In this document: one piece after another, positions 1 to 5,636 of the stretch
How positions within the stretch are numbered: the stretch's first letter is position 1
Layout: each line of letters starts with the position of its first letter
From: Nitriliruptorales bacterium
Lineage (GTDB): Bacteria; Actinomycetota; Nitriliruptoria; Euzebyales; Egibacteraceae
Assembly (NCBI GenBank): GCA_007133145.1
Contig: SLNF01000155.1
Location: forward strand, 1 to 6,032
DNA: 6,032 bases
Direction of reading: 5' to 3'
Made by a program: the position numbers and the translations under genes
Notes under the pieces: generated by a model
The model's input: the letters and a program-made list of their open reading frames with translations, nothing else
What the model was told of the DNA's origin: nothing
Databases searched by the model: none

Positions 1-501
1 GGCCCCTCGAGCGCTCCGCGCGATGGCGAGGGCGTGCCCACCGGGCGCACCGTGCTGCTCGAGGGCGGCGTGCTCGCCGGCTTCCTCCACGACAGCCGCA
101 GCGCCGCCCGGGAGGGCACGGTGAGCACCGGCAACGCTGTGCGCCGGGGCCATCAGGGCCCGCCGTCGGTGGGGCCGAGCAACGGCTACCTCGAGCCGGG
201 GACGGCCGGCGCCGAGGCGCTGCTCGCCGAGGCCGGCGAGGCCTTCTACTGCCAGCAGGTCATGGGCCTGCACTCGGGGGCCGACCCCGCCTCGGGCCAG
301 CTCAGCGTCGGGGCGAGCGGGCTCATGCTCCGCGACGGCGCCTTCGCCGAGCCGGTGCGCGAGGCGACGATCGCCGGGACGATCCCCGACCTGCTCGCCG
401 GCATCGTCGGGGTGGGCGCCGACCTGCGCTTCGTGCCGGTCGCCGGCGGCATGGGCGGGCAGACCCTCCTCGTCGACGGGCTCACGCTCTCCGGTAGCTA
501 G
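1..501 (+). CDS. TldD/PmbA family protein, TldE (PmbA)-like, C-terminal part only
   Basis: The reading frame is open from the first base and ends at TAG 499-501, so about 166 C-terminal residues are present and the start lies outside the window. Visible family hallmarks are a 'TVSTGNAVR' segment, then 'GPSNGYLEPG', 'GLHSGADPASGQLSVGASG' and 'EATIAGTIPDLL', and a short tail ending 'LLVDGLTLSGS'. This succession (asparagine-rich turn, small-residue 'SVGASG' strand, TIAG, terminal G-S) is typical of the C-terminal domain of TldE/PmbA. In TldD-TldE pairs the TldE subunit lacks the HExxxH zinc motif and pairs with TldD to form a protease that acts on unfolded or modified peptides. The 'STGNA' segment fits TldE better than TldD. 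A TldD partner may lie upstream but cannot be seen. The gene converges on the SAF-domain gene, 87 bp away. Family confident; TldE versus TldD moderately so. Confidence 0.88.
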   Translation, partial: GPSSAPRDGEGVPTGRTVLLEGGVLAGFLHDSRSAAREGTVSTGNAVRRGHQGPPSVGPSNGYLEPGTAGAEALLAEAGEAFYCQQVMGLHSGADPASGQLSVGASGLMLRDGAFAEPVREATIAGTIPDLLAGIVGVGADLRFVPVAGGMGGQTLLVDGLTLSGS

Positions 502-510
502 CGGCCAGCC

Positions 511-523
511 CCCCGGGTCGGGG
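511..523. terminator. Possible short GC hairpin between convergent genes
   Basis: CCCCG at 511-515 pairs with CGGGG at 519-523 around a 3-nt loop, in the 87-bp gap between the TldE-like gene and the oppositely directed SAF gene. There is no T-tract on either strand, so it is not a classical intrinsic terminator. It could still help end transcription in a high-GC genome. Stems this short are common by chance at this GC content. The rest of 502-588 shows nothing recognisable. Confidence 0.15.
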
Positions 524-588
524 CCCCCGCTCCCCGCGACCGTCCGGCGCCGCAGGGTCGCACGCCGCGCCCCGCTCGCGTTGCCCCC

Positions 589-1254
589 TCAGTCCGCCGG
601 CGTGGGGGAGTGGGCGAGGACGACCCGGCCGAGCGCGAGCCCTGTCGTCGTCGCCGCGACGGCGTCGTCGTCGATCGCCACGAGCGCGGTGGCCCGCCCG
701 GCGTCGTCGACGTCGAGGGCGAGCACCGCGGCGCCGCTCGCGACCCGCTGGGCGGGCTCGTCGCCGACGCCGAGGACCCAGACGTCGACCCAGGATCCCG
801 CGATGACGCCCCAGCCGGCCTCGACGGGGATCGGCACCGCGCGCACCTCGGGGTCGAGGGTCGCGCCGGGGCCCCGGGCATCGAGATGGGTGGCCGTCAG
901 CACGCCGCCCTGCGGGAGCGGCACCGCGAGCCGCGCGTCGGCGTCGACCTCCCCGACGGCCCCCGGCGGGGCGAGCGAGGGTGGGATCCGCACGACGTCG
1001 ACCTCGGGCGCGGCGCCGGCGGGCAGGTCGGTGCGTGCCACGAGCGCCTCGACTGCCGGTCCGCCCCAGGCGCGCTCGGCGGAGAGCACGCGGGCCTCGC
1101 CGGCGACGACGACGATCGCGATGACGAGGCCGGCGGCGACGGTGCGCGCCCGGGGTGGCAGCGCCGCCCAGCGCTCGGCGAGACCGTCGAGCGGTCGTGG
1201 CAGCGCGATGGGACGGGCGGTGAGCCAGCGTCGCGGTGCGCGGGGCGAGGGCAT
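589..1254 (-). CDS. SAF-domain (CpaB/RcpC-like) protein with one N-terminal membrane segment
   Basis: This 221-aa protein starts at ATG 1252-1254; an in-frame stop at 1279-1281 limits any longer version, and no strong ribosome site is visible. Residues 1-36 are basic and proline-rich. One hydrophobic segment follows at about 37-57 ('AAGLVIAIVVVAG'). A SAF-type domain lies at about 66-125, with the pattern 'ALVARTDLPAGA...EVDVVRIPPSLAP..AV' ending in 'PLPQGGVLTATHLD'. A second beta-rich region at 136-218 ('PIPVEAGWGVIAGSWVDVWVLG') resembles the C-terminal domain of CpaB/RcpC, the Flp pilus assembly proteins. The likely orientation is N-in, with the SAF part outside. No pilus genes (ATPase, TadB/C, pilin) are present here. 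It lies 71 bp downstream of the FmdB-like gene on the same strand, so cotranscription is possible. Family assignment is good; a pilus role is unproven. Confidence 0.78.
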   Translation of the reverse strand: MPSPRAPRRWLTARPIALPRPLDGLAERWAALPPRARTVAAGLVIAIVVVAGEARVLSAERAWGGPAVEALVARTDLPAGAAPEVDVVRIPPSLAPPGAVGEVDADARLAVPLPQGGVLTATHLDARGPGATLDPEVRAVPIPVEAGWGVIAGSWVDVWVLGVGDEPAQRVASGAAVLALDVDDAGRATALVAIDDDAVAATTTGLALGRVVLAHSPTPAD

Positions 1255-1325
1255 GGGGCCATGCTCGTCGCCGCCGGGTCAGCGCAGCAGGACCCGTGTG
1301 CGCAGCCTGTGGAGGAGCGCTCGGC

Positions 1326-1664
1326 TCAGGCCGACTTCGCCGCAGGGCCCTCGCTCTTTGCGCTCGGGGCCGCGCCGTTGTCGCCGGAGGAGCCCGACGA
1401 GCCGGCCGCGTCGCCCGAACCGCCGGACGAAGCCGCGGCGTCGTCCTTCTTGCCGTTCGACGATGGTGCGGAGGCGGAGTGCTGCGCCGACCGCGTGTCG
1501 GTCACGTAGTAGCCGGAGCCCTTGAAGATGATGCCCGCGGCGCTGAACACCTTGCGCAGCGTCCCCCCGCAGACCCCGCAGGTGTCGAGCGGGTCGTCGC
1601 GGAACGACTGGACGACCTCGAGGTGCTCACCGCACTGGCGACACGCGTACTCGTACGTCGGCAT
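1326..1664 (-). CDS. FmdB-type zinc-ribbon protein with low-complexity acidic/serine tail
   Basis: The 112-aa product begins 'MPTYEYACRQCGEHLEVVQ', the signature start of the FmdB/CxxC regulatory family. Two CxxC pairs, C8/C11 and C29/C32, should bind one zinc ion. The family motif 'GIIFKGSGYYVTD' follows at about residues 46-58. The remaining roughly 50 residues are low-complexity (Ser, Gly, Ala, Asp, Pro, Lys), probably disordered, and contain repeated 'SSG.SGD' units. The start at 1664 is preferred over an in-frame codon at 1697, because GGGAGG sits 4 nt upstream and the family begins with MPxYEY. The original FmdB was described as a formamidase regulator, but the role of most members is unknown. 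Neighbours are the folate cyclo-ligase upstream (83-bp gap) and the SAF gene downstream. The family is clear; the function is not. Confidence 0.9.
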   Translation of the reverse strand: MPTYEYACRQCGEHLEVVQSFRDDPLDTCGVCGGTLRKVFSAAGIIFKGSGYYVTDTRSAQHSASAPSSNGKKDDAAASSGGSGDAAGSSGSSGDNGAAPSAKSEGPAAKSA

Positions 1665-1668
1665 CACG

Positions 1669-1674
1669 CCTCCC
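1669..1674 (-). promoter_or_regulatory. Ribosome binding site that fixes the FmdB-like start
   Basis: On the minus strand GGGAGG lies 4 nt before ATG 1664. The longer in-frame start at 1697 would place this site inside the coding region, and its 11 extra residues do not look like the family. The site therefore decides the start. Confidence 0.6.
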
Positions 1675-1716
1675 GCGTCCGGGCGCCGGCCCCGCACGGC
1701 CAGCGCTACCCCGCCC

Positions 1717-1744
1717 AGTATGCGCCGCCTCGGCCCCGCGGCAA
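1717..1744 (-). promoter_or_regulatory. Possible sigma-70-type promoter for the FmdB-like gene
   Basis: Reading the minus strand, TTGCCG (1739-1744) is followed after 16 nt by CATACT (1717-1722). Each box matches 4 of 6 consensus bases (TTGACA / TATAAT). This would give a leader of about 45 nt before ATG 1664. It sits just past the end of the cyclo-ligase gene, so the FmdB-like and SAF genes could be expressed separately from it. The match is modest and could be chance. Confidence 0.22.
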
Positions 1745-1747
1745 ACC

Positions 1748-2338
1748 TCAGCGTTGCACACTCAGGGTGTCGTCCTCGGTGATGAGCGTGTCGACGGTGA
1801 CGTCGTGGGGCTCGCGGGGGACCGCGTCGACGATCTGGTCGGCGTAGGCGATACCGACGACGGCGACGTCCTCGCCGAGCAGCGCGAGGAGGCGGTCGAG
1901 GTGGCCGCCCCCGTAGCCGAGACGCCCTCCGCGGCGGTCGAAGGCCACGCCGGGCACGAGCGCGACGTCGAGCGAGGCGGGGTCGACGCGCTCACGTCCC
2001 TCCGGCGCCGGCTCGCGCACGCCTCGGTAGCCCTGCACCAGGGCCTTGAGGCTGTCCACGCGTGCGAGGCCGATCCCGTCGTCGTCGACGAACGGTAGGC
2101 ACACCTCGACGCCGGCCTCGAGGAGGCCCTCGATGAGCCCGTCGAGGTCGACCTCGTCGCCGAAGGTCGCGTAGGCCGCGATGCGGCGAGCGGTACCGAC
2201 GCACTCGAGGGCGGCCACGCGGGCTCTGATCGTCTCCGAGGCCCTTGCCCGGTGGGAGTCCCCCAACGCGCTGCGCCCGGCGAGGACCCGGTCGCGCAGG
2301 GAGGCCTTCTCCGCTCTGATGCTGCGCTCGTCGCTCAT
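1748..2338 (-). CDS. 5-formyltetrahydrofolate cyclo-ligase (MTHFS family)
   Basis: This 196-aa protein should convert 5-formyl-THF and ATP to 5,10-methenyl-THF in the cytosol, returning the storage folate to the one-carbon pool. The N-terminus has the family's basic helix ('KASLRDRVLAGRSAL', about 11-25). 'YATFGDEVDLDGLI' follows at 56-69. The hallmark nucleotide/folate loop lies at 129-150 ('PGVAFDRRGGRLGYGGG' then 'HLDRL'). The C-terminus carries 'VGIAYADQIVDAVPREPHD' and 'TVDTLITED', both typical. The length is normal. The start at ATG 2336-2338 has GGAGGAG 3 nt upstream. The one oddity is GGG-HLD where most members have GxGYYD or GGGFYD. The gene is divergent from galU, an arrangement I recall from mycobacteria and other actinobacteria. 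Family assignment is firm. Confidence 0.94.
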   Translation of the reverse strand: MSDERSIRAEKASLRDRVLAGRSALGDSHRARASETIRARVAALECVGTARRIAAYATFGDEVDLDGLIEGLLEAGVEVCLPFVDDDGIGLARVDSLKALVQGYRGVREPAPEGRERVDPASLDVALVPGVAFDRRGGRLGYGGGHLDRLLALLGEDVAVVGIAYADQIVDAVPREPHDVTVDTLITEDDTLSVQR

Positions 2339-2422
2339 CGTCTCCTCCGTGGACGCGGCGCTCGGTGCCCGCTGTCGACCTCTAGACTCCCACGGCGACG
2401 TGCCGGAGAGAAAGGACGGAGT
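2339..2422. promoter_or_regulatory. Divergent promoter region between cyclo-ligase and galU
   Basis: These 84 bp must hold the start signals for both the leftward cyclo-ligase unit and the rightward galU-moeA-moaC-mogA unit, unless transcription reads in from elsewhere. The most AT-rich spot is TCTAGACT at 2381-2388. Within it, TAGACT (2383-2388) could be a plus-strand -10 box; no convincing -35 box is visible 16-18 nt upstream. The two strands carry ribosome sites near the ends: GGAGGAG (minus, 2342-2348) and AAAGGACGGA (plus, 2411-2420). The location follows from gene layout; the exact boxes are weak. Confidence 0.45.
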
Positions 2423-3304
2423 GTGCGAGCGCGCAAGGCGGTCGTCCCCGCGGCAGGACTCGGGACCCGTTTCCTGCCGGCCACGAAGGCCCAGCCCAAG
2501 GAGATGCTGCCCCTCGTCGACAAGCCGGCGATCCAGTACGTCATCGAGGAGGCCGCCGCCGCCGAGCTCGACGACGTCCTACTCGTGACCGGGCGCGGCA
2601 AGCGCGCGCTCGAGGACCACTTCGACCATGCAGTGGAGATGGAGCGCCAGCTCGCCGCGGCCGGCAAGGAAGACCTCCTCGCGGAGGTGCAGGCCGTGAG
2701 CCGGCTCGCGCACCTGCACTACGTGCGCCAGGGTCAGCCGCTCGGGCTCGGGCACGCCGTGGGCTGCGCACGCCGCCACGTCGGCGACGAGCCCTTCGCC
2801 GTCCTGCTCGGCGACGACCTCATCGGCACCGAGGAGCGGCTGCTGCGGCAGATGGTCGAGCTCTGCGAGCAGACGGGCCGCAGCGTCATCGCCGTCATGG
2901 AGTTCCCCGACGAGGACCTCAGCAAGTACGGGGTCATCGCCGGCGAGCCCGACCCCGACCACGAGGGCGTCTACCGGGTCAGCGACATGGTCGAGAAGCC
3001 CGGCAAGGCCAACGCCCCGTCGAACCTCGGGATCATCGGGCGCTACGTGCTCACCCCCGACATCTTCGCCCACATCGCGGCGACGAAGCCCGGTCGGGGA
3101 GGGGAGATCCAGCTCACCGACGCGCTCAAGACCCAGGCCCGCGAGGCGCCGATCCGCGCGGTGCGCTTCGAGGGCGTGCGCTACGACATCGGCAACAAGC
3201 AGGACTATCTGCGCGCGACCGTGGAGCTCGCGGCCGCGCGCGAGGACCTCGGCCCGGAGTTCCTCGGCTTCCTCCGCGAGTTCGTCGGCGGCCTCGGGGA
3301 GTAG
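2423..3304 (+). CDS. galU: UTP-glucose-1-phosphate uridylyltransferase
   Basis: This 293-aa enzyme should make UDP-glucose from UTP and glucose-1-phosphate, feeding envelope glycan, glycolipid and trehalose/glycogen pathways. The nucleotide loop is near-perfect: 'VVPAAGLGTRFLPATKAQPK' followed by EMLP at about residues 6-29. Further family motifs are 'QPLGLGHAV', 'VLLGDDLI' (metal and nucleotide site), 'KYGVIAGEP', 'VEKPGKANAPSNLGIIGRYV', 'GGEIQLTDAL' and 'YDIGNKQDYLRATVEL'. I chose GTG 2423 because AAAGGA lies 6 nt upstream, homologues start just before 'KAVVPAAGLGTR', and 293 aa is the usual length. A longer in-frame version from 2252 would run back through the divergent gene. The next gene begins 3 nt after the stop, so galU heads a likely operon. 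Assignment is very secure. Confidence 0.97.
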   Translation: MRARKAVVPAAGLGTRFLPATKAQPKEMLPLVDKPAIQYVIEEAAAAELDDVLLVTGRGKRALEDHFDHAVEMERQLAAAGKEDLLAEVQAVSRLAHLHYVRQGQPLGLGHAVGCARRHVGDEPFAVLLGDDLIGTEERLLRQMVELCEQTGRSVIAVMEFPDEDLSKYGVIAGEPDPDHEGVYRVSDMVEKPGKANAPSNLGIIGRYVLTPDIFAHIAATKPGRGGEIQLTDALKTQAREAPIRAVRFEGVRYDIGNKQDYLRATVELAAAREDLGPEFLGFLREFVGGLGE

Positions 3305-3307
3305 CCG

Positions 3308-4537
3308 GTGGCCCACGACCACGCCGCGCCGGAGGAGCTCGTGCCCCTCACGACCCAGCGGCGGGAGGTCCTCGGGCGCATCGCCCCGCTCGAGCCGCTC
3401 GAGCTTGCCCTCCTCGAGGCCCACGGCTGCGTGCTCGCCGAGGACGTCGCCGCGCGCGAGGACGTGCCCGGCTTCAGCAACTCCGCGATGGACGGCTTCG
3501 CGGTCCGCGCGGCTGATGCGGAGGAGGGCAGCCGCCTCGCGATCGTCGGGGAGGTCGCCGCCGGTGCGGCGGCCTCGCGACCGCTCGCCGAGGGCGAGGC
3601 GATGGGCATCATGACCGGTGCCCCGCTCCCGCCGGCCGCCGACGCGGTGATCCCCATCGAGCGTGTGGAGGTCGACGGCGACGAGGTCGTGCTCGGCCGG
3701 GCGGTCGAGGAGGGGACGAACGTGCGCCCCGCCGGCGAGTCGGTGCGCGCGGGCGAGGTCATCCTCGAGCGCGGCCGGCTGCTCGGCGCCGCCGACGTCG
3801 GGATGCTTGCCGCGGCCGGCTACGACGAGGTCCGCGCCCACCCGCAGCCGCGCGTCGCGGTGATCTCGACCGGCGACGAGCTCGTCGAGCCCGGTCGGCC
3901 GCTCGGCCCGGGGCAGATCCGCGACGCGAACTCCTACACCCTCACCGCCGCGGCCCGGGAGGCCGGTGCGCTCTCGTTCCGCCAGATGTTCGTGCGCGAC
4001 GACCGCCGCGCGCTCGCGGAGGCCTTCGAGGGGGCGCTGTCGACCGCCGACCTCCTCGTGACTTCCGGCGGCGTCAGCGCGGGGCGCTACGACTACGTCC
4101 GCACCGTCCTCGCCGAGCTCGGCGACGTCGCCTTCCGCAAGGTCGGCATGAAGCCGGGGATGCCGCAGGCCTTCGGCTTCGTCGGCGACGTGCCGTGCTT
4201 CGGCCTGCCCGGCAACCCGGTGAGCGCCTGGGTGTCCTTCGAGATCTTCGTGCGCCCGGCGATCCGGCGCCTGCAGGGCCGCCGCGACCTCAACCGCCCG
4301 CGGGTCAGCGCGGTGCTCGACGAGCCGCTGCGCTCCTCGCCCCACCGCGTCGAGTTCGTGCGCGTGCGGCTGCGTCGGGTGGCTGAGGCCTGGCACGCGG
4401 TCTCCACCGGTGAGCAGGGCAGCGGCATCCTCCGCAGCGCCGTCGAGGCCGACGGCCTCGCCGAGATCGGCGAGGGCCGCGCCGACGTCGCCGCTGGCGA
4501 GAGCGTCACCGTCCACGTCCTCACCGACCGGGCATGA
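3308..4537 (+). CDS. moeA: Molybdopterin molybdenumtransferase MoeA / gephyrin-like protein (possible Glp)
   Basis: This 409-aa protein has the full MoeA/gephyrin-E fold. 'FSNSAMDGFAVRA' is at 56-68 and 'MTGAPLP' at 102-108. A MoCF-binding domain covers about 181-320 with 'STGDEL' (187-192), 'SGGVSAGRYDYV' (253-264), 'KVGMKPGMPQAFG' (278-290) and 'GLPGNPVSAW' (299-308). The C-terminal beta domain runs to about 405. MoeA uses adenylylated molybdopterin and molybdate to form Moco. Compared from memory with E. coli MoeA, D59, T100, E188, D228 and D259 seem kept, but the D142 position (GED) is S145 here and the second lysine of KPGKP is Met284. GTG 3308 follows galU by 3 nt, with GGGGAG inside the galU end (3296-3301). 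moaC and mogA follow, supporting Moco synthesis. A SepX/GlpR-like gene 1.1 kb downstream raises the alternative or added role of Glp, which binds FtsZ in Corynebacterium. Confidence 0.93.
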   Translation: MAHDHAAPEELVPLTTQRREVLGRIAPLEPLELALLEAHGCVLAEDVAAREDVPGFSNSAMDGFAVRAADAEEGSRLAIVGEVAAGAAASRPLAEGEAMGIMTGAPLPPAADAVIPIERVEVDGDEVVLGRAVEEGTNVRPAGESVRAGEVILERGRLLGAADVGMLAAAGYDEVRAHPQPRVAVISTGDELVEPGRPLGPGQIRDANSYTLTAAAREAGALSFRQMFVRDDRRALAEAFEGALSTADLLVTSGGVSAGRYDYVRTVLAELGDVAFRKVGMKPGMPQAFGFVGDVPCFGLPGNPVSAWVSFEIFVRPAIRRLQGRRDLNRPRVSAVLDEPLRSSPHRVEFVRVRLRRVAEAWHAVSTGEQGSGILRSAVEADGLAEIGEGRADVAAGESVTVHVLTDRA

Positions 4538-4560
4538 GGCCCGAACGGGATGCCGCGCAG

Positions 4561-4565
4561 GGAGG
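4561..4565 (+). promoter_or_regulatory. Ribosome binding site that decides the moaC start
   Basis: GGAGG lies 7 nt before ATG 4573. A rival ATG at 4534 overlaps the moeA stop (ATGA), but its extra 13 residues are glycine-rich and unlike MoaC, and it has no clear site of its own. The 4573 start gives 162 aa, the usual MoaC length. Confidence 0.65.
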
Positions 4566-4572
4566 CGGAGGC

Positions 4573-5061
4573 ATGGCCGAGGAGGAGCTCACCCACCTCG
4601 ATGAGGCCGGGCACGCGCGCATGGTCGACGTCGGCGGCAAGCCGGTGACCCGTCGCCGCGCCGTGGCCACCGCGGCGGTGCGCATGAGCCCGGCCACCGC
4701 GCGGCGCCTGCTCGACGGTGACCTGCCCAAGGGCGACGCCCTCGCGGTGGCCCGCCTCGCGGGCATCCAGGCCGCCAAGCGCACCTCGGAGCTCATCCCG
4801 CTGTGCCACCACGTCGCCCTCGCCGGTGTCGAGGTCGCCGTCGAGGTCGCCGCCGACGCCGGCGCCGTCGCGATCCGGGCGACGGCCGAGGCCGCCGACC
4901 GCACCGGCGTCGAGATGGAGGCGCTCGTCGCGGCGAGCACCGCCGCGCTGACCGTCTACGACATGGTCAAGGCCGTCGAGCGCGGCGTCGTCGTCGAGCG
5001 CGTCGCCCTGGAGGAGAAGACCGGCGGCGCCCGCGGCGACTGGCGCCGGGAGGAGGCGTGA
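4573..5061 (+). CDS. moaC: Cyclic pyranopterin monophosphate synthase
   Basis: This 162-aa enzyme should act with MoaA in the first step of Moco synthesis, turning 3',8-cyclo-7,8-dihydro-GTP into cyclic pyranopterin monophosphate. Recognisable blocks are 'HLDEAGHARMVDVGGKPVTR' at 8-27, 'PKGDALAVARLAGIQAAKRT' at 52-71, 'LIPLCHH' at 74-80, 'TGVEMEALVAAS' at 111-122 and 'YDMVKAVERG' at 129-138, ending with 'KTGGARGDW'. Residues expected for catalysis, K53, H79, E114, D130 and K133, are all present; E. coli K51 and K131 are the established lysines. The usual CHP is CHH here. No moaA is in the window. The stop overlaps the mogA start by 1 nt (TGATG), implying translational coupling. Very confident. 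Confidence 0.96.
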   Translation: MAEEELTHLDEAGHARMVDVGGKPVTRRRAVATAAVRMSPATARRLLDGDLPKGDALAVARLAGIQAAKRTSELIPLCHHVALAGVEVAVEVAADAGAVAIRATAEAADRTGVEMEALVAASTAALTVYDMVKAVERGVVVERVALEEKTGGARGDWRREEA

Positions 5062-5534
5062 TGCGCGCCGTGGTCATCACCGTCTCCAACCGCGCCGCGG
5101 CCGGGGTCTACGCCGACGAGGCGGGCCCGGCGGTCGCTGAGCGGCTGCGGGGTCTCGGCTTCGCCGTCGGCGAGCCCGTCGTCGTGCCCGACGGGCGGGC
5201 GGGGGTCGCCGAGGCGATCGTCGCCGCCTGCGCCGAGGCCGACGTCGTCGTCACGAGCGGGGGGACGGGGCTGCATCCCGGCGACGAGACCCCCGAGGCC
5301 ACGCGCGACGTCGTCGAACGACTCGCGCCGGGCCTCGCCGAGGCGATGCGGCAGGCCTCCCTCGCGATCACGCCGATGGCGATGCTCTCCCGCGCGGTCG
5401 CCGGGGTGCGCGGGCGCACGCTCGTGCTCAACCTCCCGGGCTCGCCGAAGGGCGCGGTCGAGAGCCTCGCCGCCGTCGAGGGCGTGCTCGCCCACGCCGT
5501 CGATCAGCTCCGTGGCGGGGACCACCAGCGCTGA
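5061..5534 (+). CDS. mogA: Molybdopterin adenylyltransferase, MogA/MoaB family
   Basis: The 157-aa product should activate molybdopterin with ATP to give the adenylylated intermediate used by MoeA. It has the MoCF-binding fold: 'VVITVSNRAAAGVYADEAGP' at 4-23, 'VPDG' at 42-45, 'VVTSGGTGLHPGDETPEAT' at 63-81, 'AITPMAMLSRAVAGVRG' at 102-118 and 'LVLNLPGSPKGAVESL' at 121-136. The two aspartates matching the catalytic pair known in MogA (VPD and the D before TPEAT) are D44 and D75. GGGAGGAGG ends 4 nt before the ATG, within the end of moaC. MogA and the related MoaB are hard to separate by sequence alone; placement between moaC and the end of a Moco cluster supports activity. A 5-bp stem AGCGC/GCGCT (5527-5539) places the TGA stop in its 3-nt loop, possibly by chance. 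Confidence 0.93.
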   Translation: MRAVVITVSNRAAAGVYADEAGPAVAERLRGLGFAVGEPVVVPDGRAGVAEAIVAACAEADVVVTSGGTGLHPGDETPEATRDVVERLAPGLAEAMRQASLAITPMAMLSRAVAGVRGRTLVLNLPGSPKGAVESLAAVEGVLAHAVDQLRGGDHQR

Positions 5535-5566
5535 GCGCTCGTCGGCCTGTGGCCCGTGGGGGTGAC

Positions 5567-5591
5567 CGACCGGGCCCCGCTGAGGCGGTCG
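5567..5591 (+). terminator. Possible weak hairpin after mogA
   Basis: CGACCG (5567-5572) and CGGTCG (5586-5591) form a 6-bp stem with a 13-nt loop, about 30 nt after the mogA stop. No T-run follows. It may mark the end of the galU-moeA-moaC-mogA unit, but stems like this arise easily at such GC content. Confidence 0.2.
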
Positions 5592-5598
5592 AAGTTCC

Positions 5599-5612
5599 TC
5601 ACATCGTTGTGA
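5599..5612. repeat. Inverted repeat TCACA-N4-TGTGA, possible operator
   Basis: TCACATCGTTGTGA has perfect 5-bp arms around TCGT, 24 nt before the last gene's ATG. It lies in the least GC-rich stretch of the window. The arms point the opposite way from a CRP site (TGTGA-N6-TCACA), so CRP is not suggested. It could be a binding site for a dimeric regulator. Confidence 0.35.
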
Positions 5613-5614
5613 TT

Positions 5615-5628
5615 CACCGTGTACGGTG
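5615..5628. repeat. Inverted repeat CACCGT-GT-ACGGTG, possible operator over the -10 region
   Basis: CACCGTGTACGGTG has perfect 6-bp arms with a 2-nt centre and ends 7 nt before ATG 5636. It follows the preceding inverted repeat after 2 nt, with centres about 16 nt apart, roughly one and a half helical turns. It covers the candidate -10 box TACGGT (5622-5627), so a bound protein would be expected to block initiation. Confidence 0.38.
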
Positions 5629-5636
5629 CACGTCGA
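5622..5636 (+). promoter_or_regulatory. Candidate leaderless promoter of the SepX/GlpR-like gene
   Basis: TACGGT at 5622-5627 fits the actinobacterial -10 pattern TANNNT and would place the transcription start at about 5634-5636, on the ATG itself. No Shine-Dalgarno sequence precedes this ATG, unlike most other genes here, and leaderless mRNAs are common in actinobacteria. The -35 region (about 5599-5604, TCACAT) is a poor match, so an activator or another sigma factor would be needed. Confidence 0.35.

Noticed and set aside
610..1509. Long plus-strand open frames opposite the SAF and FmdB-like genes
   Set aside because: The products are Arg/Gly/Asp-rich without family motifs, and the minus strand encodes clear SAF and FmdB features.
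2252..2422. An upstream extension of galU by 57 residues
   Set aside because: It overlaps the divergent cyclo-ligase start, has no family similarity, and GTG 2423 has a good ribosome site and gives the normal length.
2579..4516. A 645-codon open frame on the minus strand opposite galU and moeA
   Set aside because: It is a shadow of codon-biased high-GC genes. The composition is dominated by Arg, Ala, Glu, His and Asp repeats with no recognisable domain, and the opposite strand carries two unmistakable enzymes.
4534..4572. An earlier moaC start overlapping the moeA stop
   Set aside because: The 13 added residues are glycine-rich and outside the normal MoaC length; the GGAGG before 4573 is much better. 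A minor coupled start cannot be excluded.
5599..5612. A CRP-type binding site
   Set aside because: The half-sites are in the reverse order (TCACA then TGTGA) with a 4-nt spacer, so it does not match the CRP consensus.
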